Positions 28,046-37,198 of a DNA stretch of 64,000 nt are shown here, piece after piece. The stretch covers positions 1 to 64,000 of the forward strand of contig NZ_JACBNQ010000017.1 in assembly GCF_013403245.1 (NCBI RefSeq), in the 5' to 3' direction. Each line of letters opens with the position of its first letter. Positions within the stretch are counted from its first letter, which is position 1. The position numbers and the translations under genes were made by a program. The notes under the pieces were generated by a model, which saw only the letters and a program-made list of their open reading frames with translations, was not told where the DNA came from and did not search any database. Source of the DNA: Sedimentibacter hydroxybenzoicus DSM 7310. Lineage in GTDB: Bacteria; Bacillota; Clostridia; Tissierellales; Sedimentibacteraceae.

Positions 28046-29026
28046 ATGGATAGAGAATTAGCGCTTAACATAGTAAGGGTAACAGAAGCTGCCGCCTTAG
28101 GCTGCGGAAAATACATGGGAAGAGGAAATAAAGAAATAGCGGATCAAGCTGCGGTTGACGGAATGAGAAGCATGTTTCAGGTTCTTGATATAGCAGGAAC
28201 CGTAGTTATAGGCGAAGGAGAATTGGACGAAGCGCCGATGCTCTACATCGGTGAAAAAATAGGTACATGGGAAGATGGAGCACCTGAAATAGATATAGCA
28301 GTAGATCCTTTAGACGGTACAAAGTTAGTGGCGAAGGGCTTGCCGGGAGCGTTAGCTGTCGTTGCGGTTGCTCCTAAGGGATGTCTTTTGCATGCACCTG
28401 ATATGTACATGGATAAGATAGCAGTGGGACCCAAAGCAGCAGGATGCATTGATATAACTGCTTCCATAGAAAAAAATCTTTATAATGTAGCTAAAGCGCT
28501 GTGTAAGGATATAACTGAAGTGACGGTTATAATTCAGGACAGAGAAAGGCACAGCGATATAATAAACAGAGCAAGAAGCATCGGCGCAAGAATCAAGCTG
28601 TTCGGTGACGGTGATGTTGCAGCAGCCATAGCTACCTGCTTCAGTGAATCGGGAGTGGATATGTTTATAGGAAAAGGCGGAGCTCCGGAGGGTGTTATTT
28701 CGGCAGCAGCACTTAAGTGTCTGGGAGGAGAGTTCCAGGGAATTTTAAGACCGGAAAATGATGAAGAAAAAAGAAGATGCAAGGAGATGGCAGGCGACGC
28801 AGATTGGAGCAGGGTTCTTACCATGGAGGATTTAGCAAGGGGTAATGACATCATCTTTGCAGCTACCGGAGTATCGGACGGAGAATTGCTAAAGGGTGTG
28901 AGATACATGGCAAACAACAGAGCAAGAACTTCATCCATGGTTACACGTTCAAAGTCGGGAACTATCCGTTTCATAGATACAACACATGTATTAGACAAAA
29001 AACCAAAATATGCATATGTGAAGTAA
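28046..29026 (+). CDS. glpX: Fructose-1,6-bisphosphatase class II
   Basis: GlpX hydrolyses fructose 1,6-bisphosphate to fructose 6-phosphate in gluconeogenesis, which fits growth on lactate or amino acids. The 326-residue protein shows GEGELDEAPMLYIGEKIG (about residues 55-72) and the lithium-sensitive phosphatase metal motif VDPLDGTKL (about 89-97). GGGAG precedes the ATG. Its stop codon directly abuts the stop of the convergent phosphatase gene, leaving no room for a terminator between them. Confidence 0.95.
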   Translation: MDRELALNIVRVTEAAALGCGKYMGRGNKEIADQAAVDGMRSMFQVLDIAGTVVIGEGELDEAPMLYIGEKIGTWEDGAPEIDIAVDPLDGTKLVAKGLPGALAVVAVAPKGCLLHAPDMYMDKIAVGPKAAGCIDITASIEKNLYNVAKALCKDITEVTVIIQDRERHSDIINRARSIGARIKLFGDGDVAAAIATCFSESGVDMFIGKGGAPEGVISAAALKCLGGEFQGILRPENDEEKRRCKEMAGDADWSRVLTMEDLARGNDIIFAATGVSDGELLKGVRYMANNRARTSSMVTRSKSGTIRFIDTTHVLDKKPKYAYVK

Positions 29027-30202
29027 TTAAAAAAACAACACATCCACCTGTTTTCCAGCTTTCTTTAGTTCATCGATTAAGTTATCAACTATATTTTGCT
29101 TAATATTGTAACCCATAGGGAAATTAGGATTTTGATGGGCAGGGTTAACGGCTCTGCCTATATAAAAATTAATATGGGTTCCTATGTCTGTCAGCATATA
29201 TGTAAGCAATGTTGCCCCATCGTAGCTATTGTTTCTTACTACACTTTCATAGCTTGATTTGCTGAGGCTTTTGATATTTTCCAAGGCTTTTCCAAGAGTC
29301 AATACTCCTTCTGTGACAAGATCAAATCCATCCATGTATGCAATGGGAGGAACATCATCTTTCATGGAATCCAGATCAACTTCCAATTGTTTGTCTAGTT
29401 CTCTTTCGGCAATTAAAGCAGTTGTTCCGCCACAGATTATTTTCATATTTTCACTGTTTTTCATTATATCGGCAAGCTGACTGTCCAAAGATTTATCTGC
29501 GGGAGGGCCTATGAAAACATCTATAACTTCCGGCTTTCGAACTTTAATTGTTAAAATTGTTGTATCATCCCCGGGCTCATTATTGTACAAATTGTTGCAC
29601 ACTCCTATAAAGTTGCCGTTAATAAGCTGTGATGACTTGTTTACATTATTCAATTCCCGTAAATATTCATTGATTTCATCTCTTGACCAGCCTAAATTGA
29701 GCAGTTGACCGATACCGGCATGTACTGCTCCATCACTTACAACACAGATGGTGTCTCCTATGTCTAATTTTATATTTGATTCATATATTTTTTTACTGCC
29801 TATTATTCTTTCCTTTTTTTCAACAGGTATAATTCTTTTATGAGAATAATAAAAGTAAGGGGGATTATCATATTCCGCAATGTAAGCATTATTTTCCTTG
29901 TCAATTTTAATTATAGTAAAGGTTGAATAAGCAAGCTTTCTGACTTTGCATTCGGGTAGCGTATTAATTATTGTTTCAATTGTATCATCAATGGATGCAT
30001 TATTTTTCAGCATAGTCACAGCAATTTTTGTGGTCATCGTTGCAAGAATGTTTGCTTTTACGCCGCTTCCTAATCCATCCGATATAACAATAATACATCC
30101 GTCATCATCATAAATGTATTCAACCTTATCGCCGCACAGCTCTTCATTATGTTTATTTATGCTTTTATAATTAATATCAAAAAAATTATCCATTACTCTC
30201 AT
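29027..30202 (-). CDS. SpoIIE/PP2C-type serine phosphatase linked to the sensory hydrogenase
   Basis: A 391-residue PP2C-fold phosphatase with metal-binding motifs VISDGLGSGVKAN (about residues 36-48), VVSDGAVHAGIG (about 154) and GDDTTILTIKV (about 213). Residues 225-391 form a C-terminal domain I do not recognise, containing IICGGTTALIAERELDK. It has no membrane segment. It is the third gene of a module with a [FeFe]-hydrogenase homologue and a thioredoxin-like ferredoxin and overlaps the hydrogenase gene by 17 bp. It is the likely output: dephosphorylation of an unknown protein in response to H2 or redox state. An alternative ATG lies at 30193. Confidence 0.82.
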   Translation of the reverse strand: MRVMDNFFDINYKSINKHNEELCGDKVEYIYDDDGCIIVISDGLGSGVKANILATMTTKIAVTMLKNNASIDDTIETIINTLPECKVRKLAYSTFTIIKIDKENNAYIAEYDNPPYFYYSHKRIIPVEKKERIIGSKKIYESNIKLDIGDTICVVSDGAVHAGIGQLLNLGWSRDEINEYLRELNNVNKSSQLINGNFIGVCNNLYNNEPGDDTTILTIKVRKPEVIDVFIGPPADKSLDSQLADIMKNSENMKIICGGTTALIAERELDKQLEVDLDSMKDDVPPIAYMDGFDLVTEGVLTLGKALENIKSLSKSSYESVVRNNSYDGATLLTYMLTDIGTHINFYIGRAVNPAHQNPNFPMGYNIKQNIVDNLIDELKKAGKQVDVLFF

Positions 30203-31904
30203 TTTCCTCTAACACTACTTTTTTTAATTTTAATAAAGCTGTCTTTGTTTCCGCCGTGGTTTCTCCCAAAAGTCCGGCAATTTCCTGAGCCACTCTCATT
30301 TGCTTTTCAATAACCTTATCAGCCGTTTCCAAGGTATTGAGTTTGAAATTAATAATTTGCTCTTTCTTCATTTCCTCCATGGATATATCATTAAGTATGC
30401 CGAACAAAATCTTATTTTTCGGCAGATAAATAATTCGCTGAAATACTATTAATCCGTAGTTTTCAAGATTAAGCTTTCTTCCTACCATATTTGATTCAGT
30501 TTCAATCACAGATTTAAAATCATCAACGGGCATAATAGAAGACAGAGGTTTTTTCCTGATATTATTAATGTTAATATTAAATGCTTTTTCTCCCGCCGGA
30601 TTCAAATCCAATATATTTAAGTCCAAATCGACAATTAAAATGATACTCGGTGAATATTCAAAGTAAATATTCGAAATTTTTTCTGCTTCACTCCTCATAT
30701 AAGGCATGCACATTTGAGGATGTGAAAGTCCTTCAAGAACGGAAATTGCTTTTTCTCTGCATGTGTCATACCCGCAGGCGCCGCAGTTAAGCTCATCTGC
30801 TTTGCCATGCTTTCCTGTAATTTCTAATATGTTCTTTATATCCTCTTCTGTATACGATAAAAATTCATAATGCTTATTTCTAAAGTTTCTTACATAACTT
30901 ATCGTTTTATCCTGAGAATAATTAGTATATTCTTTATTTTTGAAGGACTGCACCTTTGTTTTCACCTTCGTTTTTCTTACATGAACATTTTTGCTTTTCT
31001 TAGGTATGGCAGGGCCTCCGAGACAGCCGCCATCACAGCTGTTTGCTTCAATTATCACATCGGATAAATCACCGGATAATAATGCGTCAAAGGCTCCTCT
31101 TAAATTATCAATACCTGATATGGAAAGAGGGGTAAAATTATTTTCTTGTACAACTTCCTTCATACCTGACAAAACACCATTATCCAAGGGATACTTTTTG
31201 CCTGTATAATTACCCTCAACATCAGGATAAGATTCTTCAAAGGTCGATATATCGATATTTCTTAACTCCAATAGCTTGTCAAGCTCTTCAAAAGATATAA
31301 CTCCGTCAAGTATACCAGACAGCTGATAGCCGTATGCCTCACATTTTTTGGATATGCAGGGACCGAGAAAAACAATAAAAGCTTCACTCCCATATTTTTT
31401 TCTAATCATTTTGCAGTGGGCAATCATGGGAGAATCTATTGGAATCAGATATTTTATTAAATCGGGATAGTATGTCTGAACCATCATATTTACAGTGGGG
31501 CAACAGGTAGTGATTACATTTTTAATATTAGTTTCTTTTACAAATTCCTTATAGAGCTCGGTAACTTTAGCTGCGCCTATTGAGGTTTCCTCGACTGCTG
31601 AGGCTCCTAGATGCTTCAGGACAGTTATTAATTTATATGGTTCTTCGTAAACACCAAGATAGGAGGGCGCAATTGAAATAATTATCTTTTTGCCTCTTTT
31701 TAATGCCTGTGTTACATTGTCCAGATCGCTATGAATATTTCTTGCATTTTGAGGACAAACTAAGAAACAGTTACCGCAGGCGATACATTTTTCTTCAACA
31801 ATTTGTGCTTGGTCATCTATCATCTTTATAGCCTTAACAGAACAGTTTCTTACGCATTTATAGCAATTTTTGCAATTAGCAGGGTAAAAATCAAGAATTC
31901 TCAT
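30186..31904 (-). CDS. Sensory-type [FeFe]-hydrogenase homologue with PAS domain (HydS-like)
   Basis: A 572-residue multidomain redox protein. In order: two [4Fe-4S] clusters (Cys11/14/17/21 and Cys40/43/46/50); the H-cluster domain with TTCCP (Cys134-135), GPCISKK (Cys183) and NSCDGGCLGG (Cys290/294); a further four-cysteine FeS motif CGACGYDTC with Cys399; then a PAS domain (about 405-520) and a helical tail. The usual MPC and EVMAC motifs are GPC and EANSC here, changes seen in sensory rather than catalytic hydrogenases. Gene order with a phosphatase is the known HydS arrangement. The ATG lies one base after the upstream stop and uses AAGGAG inside that gene. Confidence 0.88.
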   Translation of the reverse strand: MRILDFYPANCKNCYKCVRNCSVKAIKMIDDQAQIVEEKCIACGNCFLVCPQNARNIHSDLDNVTQALKRGKKIIISIAPSYLGVYEEPYKLITVLKHLGASAVEETSIGAAKVTELYKEFVKETNIKNVITTCCPTVNMMVQTYYPDLIKYLIPIDSPMIAHCKMIRKKYGSEAFIVFLGPCISKKCEAYGYQLSGILDGVISFEELDKLLELRNIDISTFEESYPDVEGNYTGKKYPLDNGVLSGMKEVVQENNFTPLSISGIDNLRGAFDALLSGDLSDVIIEANSCDGGCLGGPAIPKKSKNVHVRKTKVKTKVQSFKNKEYTNYSQDKTISYVRNFRNKHYEFLSYTEEDIKNILEITGKHGKADELNCGACGYDTCREKAISVLEGLSHPQMCMPYMRSEAEKISNIYFEYSPSIILIVDLDLNILDLNPAGEKAFNININNIRKKPLSSIMPVDDFKSVIETESNMVGRKLNLENYGLIVFQRIIYLPKNKILFGILNDISMEEMKKEQIINFKLNTLETADKVIEKQMRVAQEIAGLLGETTAETKTALLKLKKVVLEENESNG

Positions 31905-31905
31905 A

Positions 31906-32154
31906 TTAGCTCCTTATAGTTTTCATAACTACATCATCAAAAAACTTTTCAGCATTTTCTATGTTGATTGAATAAATCTTGTCATTGTAGCTTACAGAAA
32001 CAGCTTCTGTACAATGTCCGAGGCAAAAGGCCGCCTTAATTGTAACTTTGTCCAAAACGCCCCTGCTTTGGACGCAATATTTAAATATTTCGATAACATC
32101 ATTGGAACCTTTTAAATGACATGCGCTGCCTACACAAATTTTTAAATCAGTCAT
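31906..32154 (-). CDS. Thioredoxin-like [2Fe-2S] ferredoxin (NuoE/HydC C-terminal type)
   Basis: A small protein of 82 residues with the thioredoxin-like ferredoxin pattern: CVGSAC (Cys at about 6 and 11) and CLGHC (about 46 and 50). It resembles the C-terminal half of NuoE/HydC subunits and likely carries one [2Fe-2S] cluster feeding the hydrogenase-like sensor encoded next. The ATG at 32154 follows AGAGG; six earlier codons in frame overlap that site. It is the first gene of the three-gene minus-strand module, divergent from rho. Confidence 0.82.
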   Translation of the reverse strand: MTDLKICVGSACHLKGSNDVIEIFKYCVQSRGVLDKVTIKAAFCLGHCTEAVSVSYNDKIYSINIENAEKFFDDVVMKTIRS

Positions 32155-32267
32155 TTTTAACCTCTTTATCAATTTTTATATGTTAATTATATAACAATAT
32201 TTATGTGAATACAAGCACATATGTTAAAACATTAACACTGCGACACTGTGAAATTTCGTATTGCACC

Positions 32268-32296
32268 TTGACTTATTAATAATTAAATGATATTAT
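32268..32296 (+). promoter_or_regulatory. Candidate rho promoter
   Basis: TTGACT and TATTAT are separated by 17 bp, with a 71 bp leader before the rho start. The 213 bp between the divergent genes hold no other feature I can support. Confidence 0.55.
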
Positions 32297-32367
32297 TGTA
32301 ACACCTATCAAACACTTATCTTGTTTATTCCATAAATGATAAAATTTAAACAGAAACGGAGGTTTTT

Positions 32368-33828
32368 ATGGATAAAAACCAATTAGCCGGTATGAAACTT
32401 AATGAGCTTAAAGAACTGGCTAAATCAAGAGGCATACGTGATGCCTATAAGTATAAAAAGGAAGAATTGCTTATTAAATTAAGTGATTTTGAAGATATGG
32501 CAAAAGAAACGAAAGATATTTCAAGTGAAACTTCAAAGGAAGGTATAAAGCTTTCCGAAAAAGCAAAAAATTTAGTGGAATTTGAAAGTGAATCCGAGGC
32601 TGATACAAATAAAGAAGTTAATACTACAAATTTACCGGAAAAAATAGTTGAAGAAATTGAACTTAGCGGTGATGAAGCTTTAAAGGTCGAAGGAATTTTA
32701 GAAACTCATCCTGATGGTTATGGATTTTTAAGAACTAATAATTATCTTACAAGCGAAGATGATGTCTATATATCTCCGTCTCAAATCAGAAGATTCCATA
32801 TGCAAACGGGAGATAAAATTACAGGTATTACAAGACCTCCCAAGCAAGGCGAAAAATTTAAGGCGTTGTTGTATGTTAAGCAAGTCAATGATGATAACCC
32901 CGAATCCGCACGTAACAGGAAAGACTTCGATTCACTCACTCCGATATACCCGGATAAAAGATTAAGATTAGAAAGCTCATTTAAAGATATAACAATGAGA
33001 TTAATTGATTTAGTAGCACCCATAGGAAAAGGACAAAGAGGTATGATTGTTGCACCGCCTAAGGCAGGAAAGACAACAATCCTTAAAAATATAGCCAACA
33101 GCATAGCAGATAATTATCCTGATGTACAGATTATCATGCTTTTAATAGATGAACGTCCCGAAGAAGTTACGGATATGAAAAGAAATGTAAAGGGAGACGT
33201 TGTTTATTCTACATTTGACGAACTTCCTAAAAATCATATTAAGGTTGCTGAGATGGTTCTGGAAAGAGCAAAGCGTTTAGTTGAGCACGGTAAGGATGTA
33301 GTTATATTATTAGACAGCATTACCAGATTGGCGAGAGCATACAATCTTACTATAACTCCTACCGGAAGAACATTGTCGGGTGGATTGGATCCCGGAGCTT
33401 TATACGGACCAAAGAGATTTTTCGGCGCGGCGCGAAATATAGAACATGGCGGCAGCTTGACCATACTTGCGAGTGCTCTTATTGAAACGGGGAGTCGTAT
33501 GGATGATATGATATTCGAAGAATTCAAGGGTACCGGAAACATGGAAATACACCTTGACAGAAAGCTTTCAGAAAAGAGAATATTCCCTGCAATTGATATA
33601 AACAAATCAGGAACAAGAAGAGAAGAGTTGCTGTTAAATCCCGAAGAACTTCAAACTATATGGCAGCTTCGAAAGGCACTCAGCAATTACTCTGTCGCAG
33701 ATGTCACAGAAAGATTAATTGACGGTTTATTAAAAAATAAAACGAACGAAGGCTTTATTAAGACTGCTGCGGCACAATTAAGCAACATAGATAAAATAAA
33801 AGATGATTTACATGACAGGAATTATTAA
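32368..33828 (+). CDS. rho: Transcription termination factor Rho
   Basis: Hexameric RNA/DNA helicase that ends transcription of untranslated RNA. At 486 residues it carries the N-terminal Rho SAP-like domain ([18 protein letters not shown]), an acidic low-complexity insert (about residues 50-110) typical of clostridial Rho, the cold-shock RNA-binding domain with GYGFLRTN (about 114), and the ATPase core with APPKAGKTT (about 229). The Q-loop/R-loop region includes [18 protein letters not shown]-like sequence near 350. GGAGG precedes the ATG. rpmE follows, the usual neighbour in Firmicutes. Confidence 0.97.
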   Translation: MDKNQLAGMKLNELKELAKSRGIRDAYKYKKEELLIKLSDFEDMAKETKDISSETSKEGIKLSEKAKNLVEFESESEADTNKEVNTTNLPEKIVEEIELSGDEALKVEGILETHPDGYGFLRTNNYLTSEDDVYISPSQIRRFHMQTGDKITGITRPPKQGEKFKALLYVKQVNDDNPESARNRKDFDSLTPIYPDKRLRLESSFKDITMRLIDLVAPIGKGQRGMIVAPPKAGKTTILKNIANSIADNYPDVQIIMLLIDERPEEVTDMKRNVKGDVVYSTFDELPKNHIKVAEMVLERAKRLVEHGKDVVILLDSITRLARAYNLTITPTGRTLSGGLDPGALYGPKRFFGAARNIEHGGSLTILASALIETGSRMDDMIFEEFKGTGNMEIHLDRKLSEKRIFPAIDINKSGTRREELLLNPEELQTIWQLRKALSNYSVADVTERLIDGLLKNKTNEGFIKTAAAQLSNIDKIKDDLHDRNY

Positions 33829-33844
33829 AACAAGCAAAAAAACA

Positions 33845-33873
33845 TTGTAATATATTTTTGACTGTGTTATAAT
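33845..33873 (+). promoter_or_regulatory. Candidate rpmE promoter
   Basis: TTGTAA and TATAAT are 17 bp apart, with an extended -10 TG. It begins 17 bp after the rho stop, and no terminator is visible between the genes. Confidence 0.6.
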
Positions 33874-33934
33874 ACTCAAGGTAATTTGCTAATTAATATT
33901 TAATTAATATAGAGAACAGAAAGAGGTGAAAAGG

Positions 33935-34144
33935 ATGAAAGAAGGTATACATCCAAATTATAAAACTGTTACGGTTAGATGCGCATGTGGAAATACTTTT
34001 GAAACAGGTTCAGTGTTAGACGAAATCAAAGTTGAAATTTGTTCAGAGTGCCATCCTTTCTTTACAGGCAAACAGAAGTTTGTTGATAAAGGCGGTAGAG
34101 TTGACAGATTTAAAAAGAAATATGGTATGGATAATAATAATTAA
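33935..34144 (+). CDS. rpmE: 50S ribosomal protein L31
   Basis: A 69-residue large-subunit protein starting [10 protein letters not shown]. It is the zinc-binding (C+) form, with cysteines in CAC (about 15-17) and CSEC (about 36-39). The ATG at 33935 follows AGAGGTG; a GTG nine bases earlier lies inside that site. The C-terminal basic [12 protein letters not shown] is typical. Confidence 0.96.
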   Translation: MKEGIHPNYKTVTVRCACGNTFETGSVLDEIKVEICSECHPFFTGKQKFVDKGGRVDRFKKKYGMDNNN

Positions 34145-34159
34145 ATCATACACATTCAG

Positions 34160-34196
34160 GCGAATCCCTTGCACTTGTCAAAGAATTCGCTTTTTT
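34160..34196 (+). terminator. Terminator after rpmE
   Basis: A 6-bp GC-ended stem (34160-34165 with 34185-34190) with a long loop is followed by six T residues. Confidence 0.7.
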
Positions 34197-34211
34197 ATTG
34201 CTCTTATATTT

Positions 34212-34952
34212 TCAATAAAACCTTCCCATACTTTCAACAGGTTTGTTAACTAAAGTTCTAATTATGTCAATATGCTTTTCTTCAATTGTAACCAGAGCAC
34301 TGCAGGAAGGACCGCCGGATTTTTTTAAATCTATGTTTATGTCCTCATTCAGATTAATGGCTATTTCGTTATAATTGCATAAATCATTTAATTCTGCCTT
34401 TATTCCCCTTGATCCCACAGGTAATATTTCCTTAATGAAATCACAAAGATACAATTTCTCAAAATCATCAATATCCAAAACCTTATCCGGATTATTTATA
34501 ACTTCATTTCCAACAAGAGGCATTCCAATTGTTAAGCATATATCGTTTTTGTTTGTTTTTTTGTATTTTAGTTTGTCCTTGTCGCACATACCAATGCATG
34601 TAACGCCCATAGAAGTTTGGACCGTTTTAATGTTTTCTTCGGTGCTGCCGGTTAAATGTACCTTGGTAGTTTTAAGCTTTGACAATACTTCGTTAAAACC
34701 ATCTATCAGCTGCTTACCTGTATCATTCATTTCTACCGCGAGACCGTCAGCCATAATCATAGGCTTAAATCCAAGGCTCATTAATTCCGCAAGTACAACC
34801 TTACCTGTATGATAAGCAGTTACTTGAGGTGCAACCTTAACGACATCGTGCTCCTTAAGACCGATCCCTCCGCATGAATCACAAGCAATGCCTAAATATC
34901 TGTTTTCATCAAAACTTATAACCGTTATATCTCTTATTTGTTTTATATCCAT
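34212..34952 (-). CDS. PurM/AIR-synthase-like protein, probably alpha-ribazole kinase CblS-like
   Basis: A 246-residue protein with the N-terminal ATP-binding features of the AIR synthase (PurM/ThiL/SelD) superfamily, e.g. CDSCGGIGLKEHDVVKV (about residue 24). Overall length and the DIRDLT-like start resemble CblS, which phosphorylates alpha-ribazole in salvage of the cobalamin lower ligand. No other cobalamin gene is nearby, so the role is inferred from resemblance only. The ATG at 34952 follows GGGAG. It is convergent with rpmE. Confidence 0.55.
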   Translation of the reverse strand: MDIKQIRDITVISFDENRYLGIACDSCGGIGLKEHDVVKVAPQVTAYHTGKVVLAELMSLGFKPMIMADGLAVEMNDTGKQLIDGFNEVLSKLKTTKVHLTGSTEENIKTVQTSMGVTCIGMCDKDKLKYKKTNKNDICLTIGMPLVGNEVINNPDKVLDIDDFEKLYLCDFIKEILPVGSRGIKAELNDLCNYNEIAINLNEDINIDLKKSGGPSCSALVTIEEKHIDIIRTLVNKPVESMGRFY

Positions 34953-35128
34953 TTTCAACTCCCTAAGTATAGACGTTAAATGATTCCAATAATCTTAATA
35001 AAATTTTATCACAGCCAAAGATAAATTTCATTAACTATTAAAAAATATTATGTATATATTGAAATATATCTGAATACATATATTCAGGCGGTTGAAAATT
35101 TTCCGGTTAATTGATGAGGCTTGTATTT

Positions 35129-35203
35129 ATGAAAATATATATGAGTATCGGAACAAAAATAAAGAAAATTACGTCTAAAAATGTAACTAATCAAAAAGAT
35201 TGA
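35129..35203 (+). CDS. Possible 24-residue basic peptide
   Basis: A short ORF starting MKIYMSIGTKIKK with a GAGG nine bases upstream. The product is strongly basic and has no recognised family. Its stop lies 9 bp before the next small ORF. The 547 bp between the CblS-like gene and dnaX otherwise hold only that ORF, a terminator and a repeat. Confidence 0.25.
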   Translation: MKIYMSIGTKIKKITSKNVTNQKD

Positions 35204-35211
35204 GGTTTTTT

Positions 35212-35310
35212 ATGGATAAAGTATTTTTATTAATGAGTTTAGCCGCAATTGTGGCATCAACAATATATATGTTATACAGCACAATAAGATACTATACTGA
35301 TAAATTATAA
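35212..35310 (+). CDS. Possible 32-residue single-span membrane protein
   Basis: A short ORF (MDKVFLLMSLAAIVASTIYM, then a polar basic tail) with TGAGG 6-7 bases before its ATG. The hydrophobic stretch of about 20 residues would span the membrane once. Unrecognised. It lies ahead of a terminator at 35356 and may be expressed with the preceding 24-codon ORF. Confidence 0.45.
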   Translation: MDKVFLLMSLAAIVASTIYMLYSTIRYYTDKL

Positions 35311-35355
35311 ACCGGCAAACAACGATAAAAACTATTTGTTAAAGAAATTTTCGCA

Positions 35356-35386
35356 AATACAATGTGTTGTGCATTGTATTTTTTTA
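35356..35386 (+). terminator. Terminator upstream of the dnaX promoter repeat
   Basis: A 9-bp stem (35356-35364 with 35372-35380) runs into seven or more T residues. It isolates dnaX from upstream transcription. Confidence 0.75.
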
Positions 35387-35465
35387 TGCTATACTACGTA
35401 TATCATACCATCGCCTCGGCAATGCAAGCGAGCTTGCGCTGCACTCGGCTCAGATATGATATAAT
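35387..35465 (+). repeat. 65-bp palindromic repeat (copy 2) with extended -10 boxes, upstream of dnaX
   Basis: The repeat proper is 35399-35463 and shares 61 of 65 bases with 14756-14820. The left extended -10 is TG-C-TATACT (35387-35395), exactly 3 bp before the repeat as in copy 1, with a weak TTGTGC 17 bp upstream. The right edge forms TGATATAAT (35457-35465). It lies directly after a terminator and 35 bp before the dnaX start, so dnaX transcription must begin in or beside it. Confidence 0.78.
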
Positions 35466-35499
35466 TAAAAAAAATTACCATGAGGGCAGGTGGTTAAAA

Positions 35500-37197
35500 A
35501 TGTCTCATCAAGCCATATACAGAAAATTTCGTCCCCAAATATTTGATGATGTTCTAGGTCAGGAGCACGTTACTAAGACACTCAAAAATCAGATATTAAC
35601 GGACAATATTGCCCATGCCTATCTTTTCAGCGGCATCAGAGGAACAGGAAAAACATCGACTGCAAAGATATTCTCAAGAGCAGTAAACTGTACTAACAAT
35701 CATGACGGCAATCCGTGCAACGAATGTGAAATATGCAAAAGCATATTGGATGAAACAAACATGGATGTTATTGAAATGGATGCTGCTTCGAACAATGGTG
35801 TTGATGACATACGTGAGCTGAGAGACAAGGTTAAATTCATGCCTGTTAAGAGCAAGTACAAGGTATACATAATAGACGAGGTTCACATGCTTTCAAAAGG
35901 TGCTTTTAACGCGCTTCTTAAAACCTTGGAGGAACCGCCTGAGCATTTATTATTTATACTTGCTACGACAGAGCCGCAAAAAATACCGGCTACAATTTTG
36001 TCAAGATGCCAGAGATTTGACTTGAAAAGAATTAAATCCTCGGTAATTGTAGACAATATGATTAAAATATGCAATGAATTAGGCATCAAATATGAAGAAA
36101 AGGCATTAAAGCTGATAGCTGCAAATTCAGAAGGTGCCATGAGAGATGCCCAGAGCATTCTCGACAGATGCATGTCATTTAATGAAGAAATAATAGATTA
36201 TGAAACAGTAATAAATTTATTGGGTACGGTTAATTATCAGGTTGTGCTTGAGGCAGCCGAATTCATTATAAACAGAGATATAAAAAGCACCATGGTATTG
36301 GTTGATGATATATTGAATTCAGGCAAAGAAATTTCATTTTTTCTTGATGAGTTAATAATAACTTTTAGAAATCTGCTGATAATTAAAACAACAAATTCAT
36401 CGGACAATTTAATACGTATATCTGAAGATGAAGCAGATGAACTGAAAAGTTTAAGTGACAGGGTATCTGTGGATACAATAGTTAAATTTATAGAAGATCT
36501 GTCCATCGCTCAATTAGAATGCAAAAGATCACTAAACCCGAGAGTACTTTTAGAAACAAAGCTCATAAAGCTTTTGCATCCTATAAACGACACAAGTATT
36601 GAAGCACTTATAGATAGAATTCAGGAGCTTGAAAATAATATAAAAAGCGGCAGCTTTAATACAAGTACTGCAGTGATAAAGACACCCGTAAAAAAACAAG
36701 CATATACAGAGCCAAAGACGACTTTTACGGAACCGAAAAAGCAAGAGGAATCGTTCAAAAGTGTTAAGCAGAATGAAAATCAACAGGATGCTGAAGAGCA
36801 AGTACCGATAAAATCATATGAAAATAAAAGTGATGAAGCAATCTATAATGGAATCATAAACGGCTGGCAGAATATACTTAAGCAAATAAGAAGTGAAAAT
36901 GCGGGACTTCAGGCAATTATCAGAGAATCAAAATTAACTGAGGTTCTAAACAAGAAAGCAATATTTGAATTTGATCCGAAATTCACTTTTCACATTAATG
37001 CGGCAAATCAACCTAAAAACAAACAGAAATTTAAAGAAGTTTTACAAAGTTTTTTAAATGATGAATGTGAAATTGAATTTATAATAAAAAAAGAAAAAGA
37101 AGAAAAGTCTATGAAACCAAAGAAAAATATCGAAGATATATATGAAGATTTGAAAAATGAATTTGGTGATATAGTTGAATTTAAGCAGGAGGATTGA
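35500..37197 (+). CDS. dnaX: DNA polymerase III subunit gamma/tau
   Basis: Clamp-loader ATPase and replisome organiser. The true start is [13 protein letters not shown] at 35500; the open frame extends 46 codons upstream, but that stretch is the palindromic repeat and terminator. The 565-residue protein shows Walker [10 protein letters not shown] (about residue 45), a four-cysteine zinc module (from about 64, ending CNECEIC), the DEVHML Walker B (about 126) and sensor 1 [19 protein letters not shown] (about 152-170). A variable linker and C-terminal tau region follow. The classic dnaX-ebfC-recR order follows. Confidence 0.97.
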   Translation: MSHQAIYRKFRPQIFDDVLGQEHVTKTLKNQILTDNIAHAYLFSGIRGTGKTSTAKIFSRAVNCTNNHDGNPCNECEICKSILDETNMDVIEMDAASNNGVDDIRELRDKVKFMPVKSKYKVYIIDEVHMLSKGAFNALLKTLEEPPEHLLFILATTEPQKIPATILSRCQRFDLKRIKSSVIVDNMIKICNELGIKYEEKALKLIAANSEGAMRDAQSILDRCMSFNEEIIDYETVINLLGTVNYQVVLEAAEFIINRDIKSTMVLVDDILNSGKEISFFLDELIITFRNLLIIKTTNSSDNLIRISEDEADELKSLSDRVSVDTIVKFIEDLSIAQLECKRSLNPRVLLETKLIKLLHPINDTSIEALIDRIQELENNIKSGSFNTSTAVIKTPVKKQAYTEPKTTFTEPKKQEESFKSVKQNENQQDAEEQVPIKSYENKSDEAIYNGIINGWQNILKQIRSENAGLQAIIRESKLTEVLNKKAIFEFDPKFTFHINAANQPKNKQKFKEVLQSFLNDECEIEFIIKKEKEEKSMKPKKNIEDIYEDLKNEFGDIVEFKQED

Positions 37198-37198
37198 A

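Noticed and set aside
28534-29043. 169-residue minus-strand ORF opposite glpX
   Set aside because: It is an antisense shadow of glpX overlapping the phosphatase end; no motif or start signal.
34375-34812. 145-residue plus-strand ORF opposite the CblS-like gene
   Set aside because: The minus-strand frame has family motifs and a ribosome binding site; the plus frame has neither.
35362-35499. 46-codon N-terminal extension of dnaX
   Set aside because: The stretch is the terminator loop and the 65-bp repeat; [12 protein letters not shown] at 35500 is the standard DnaX start.
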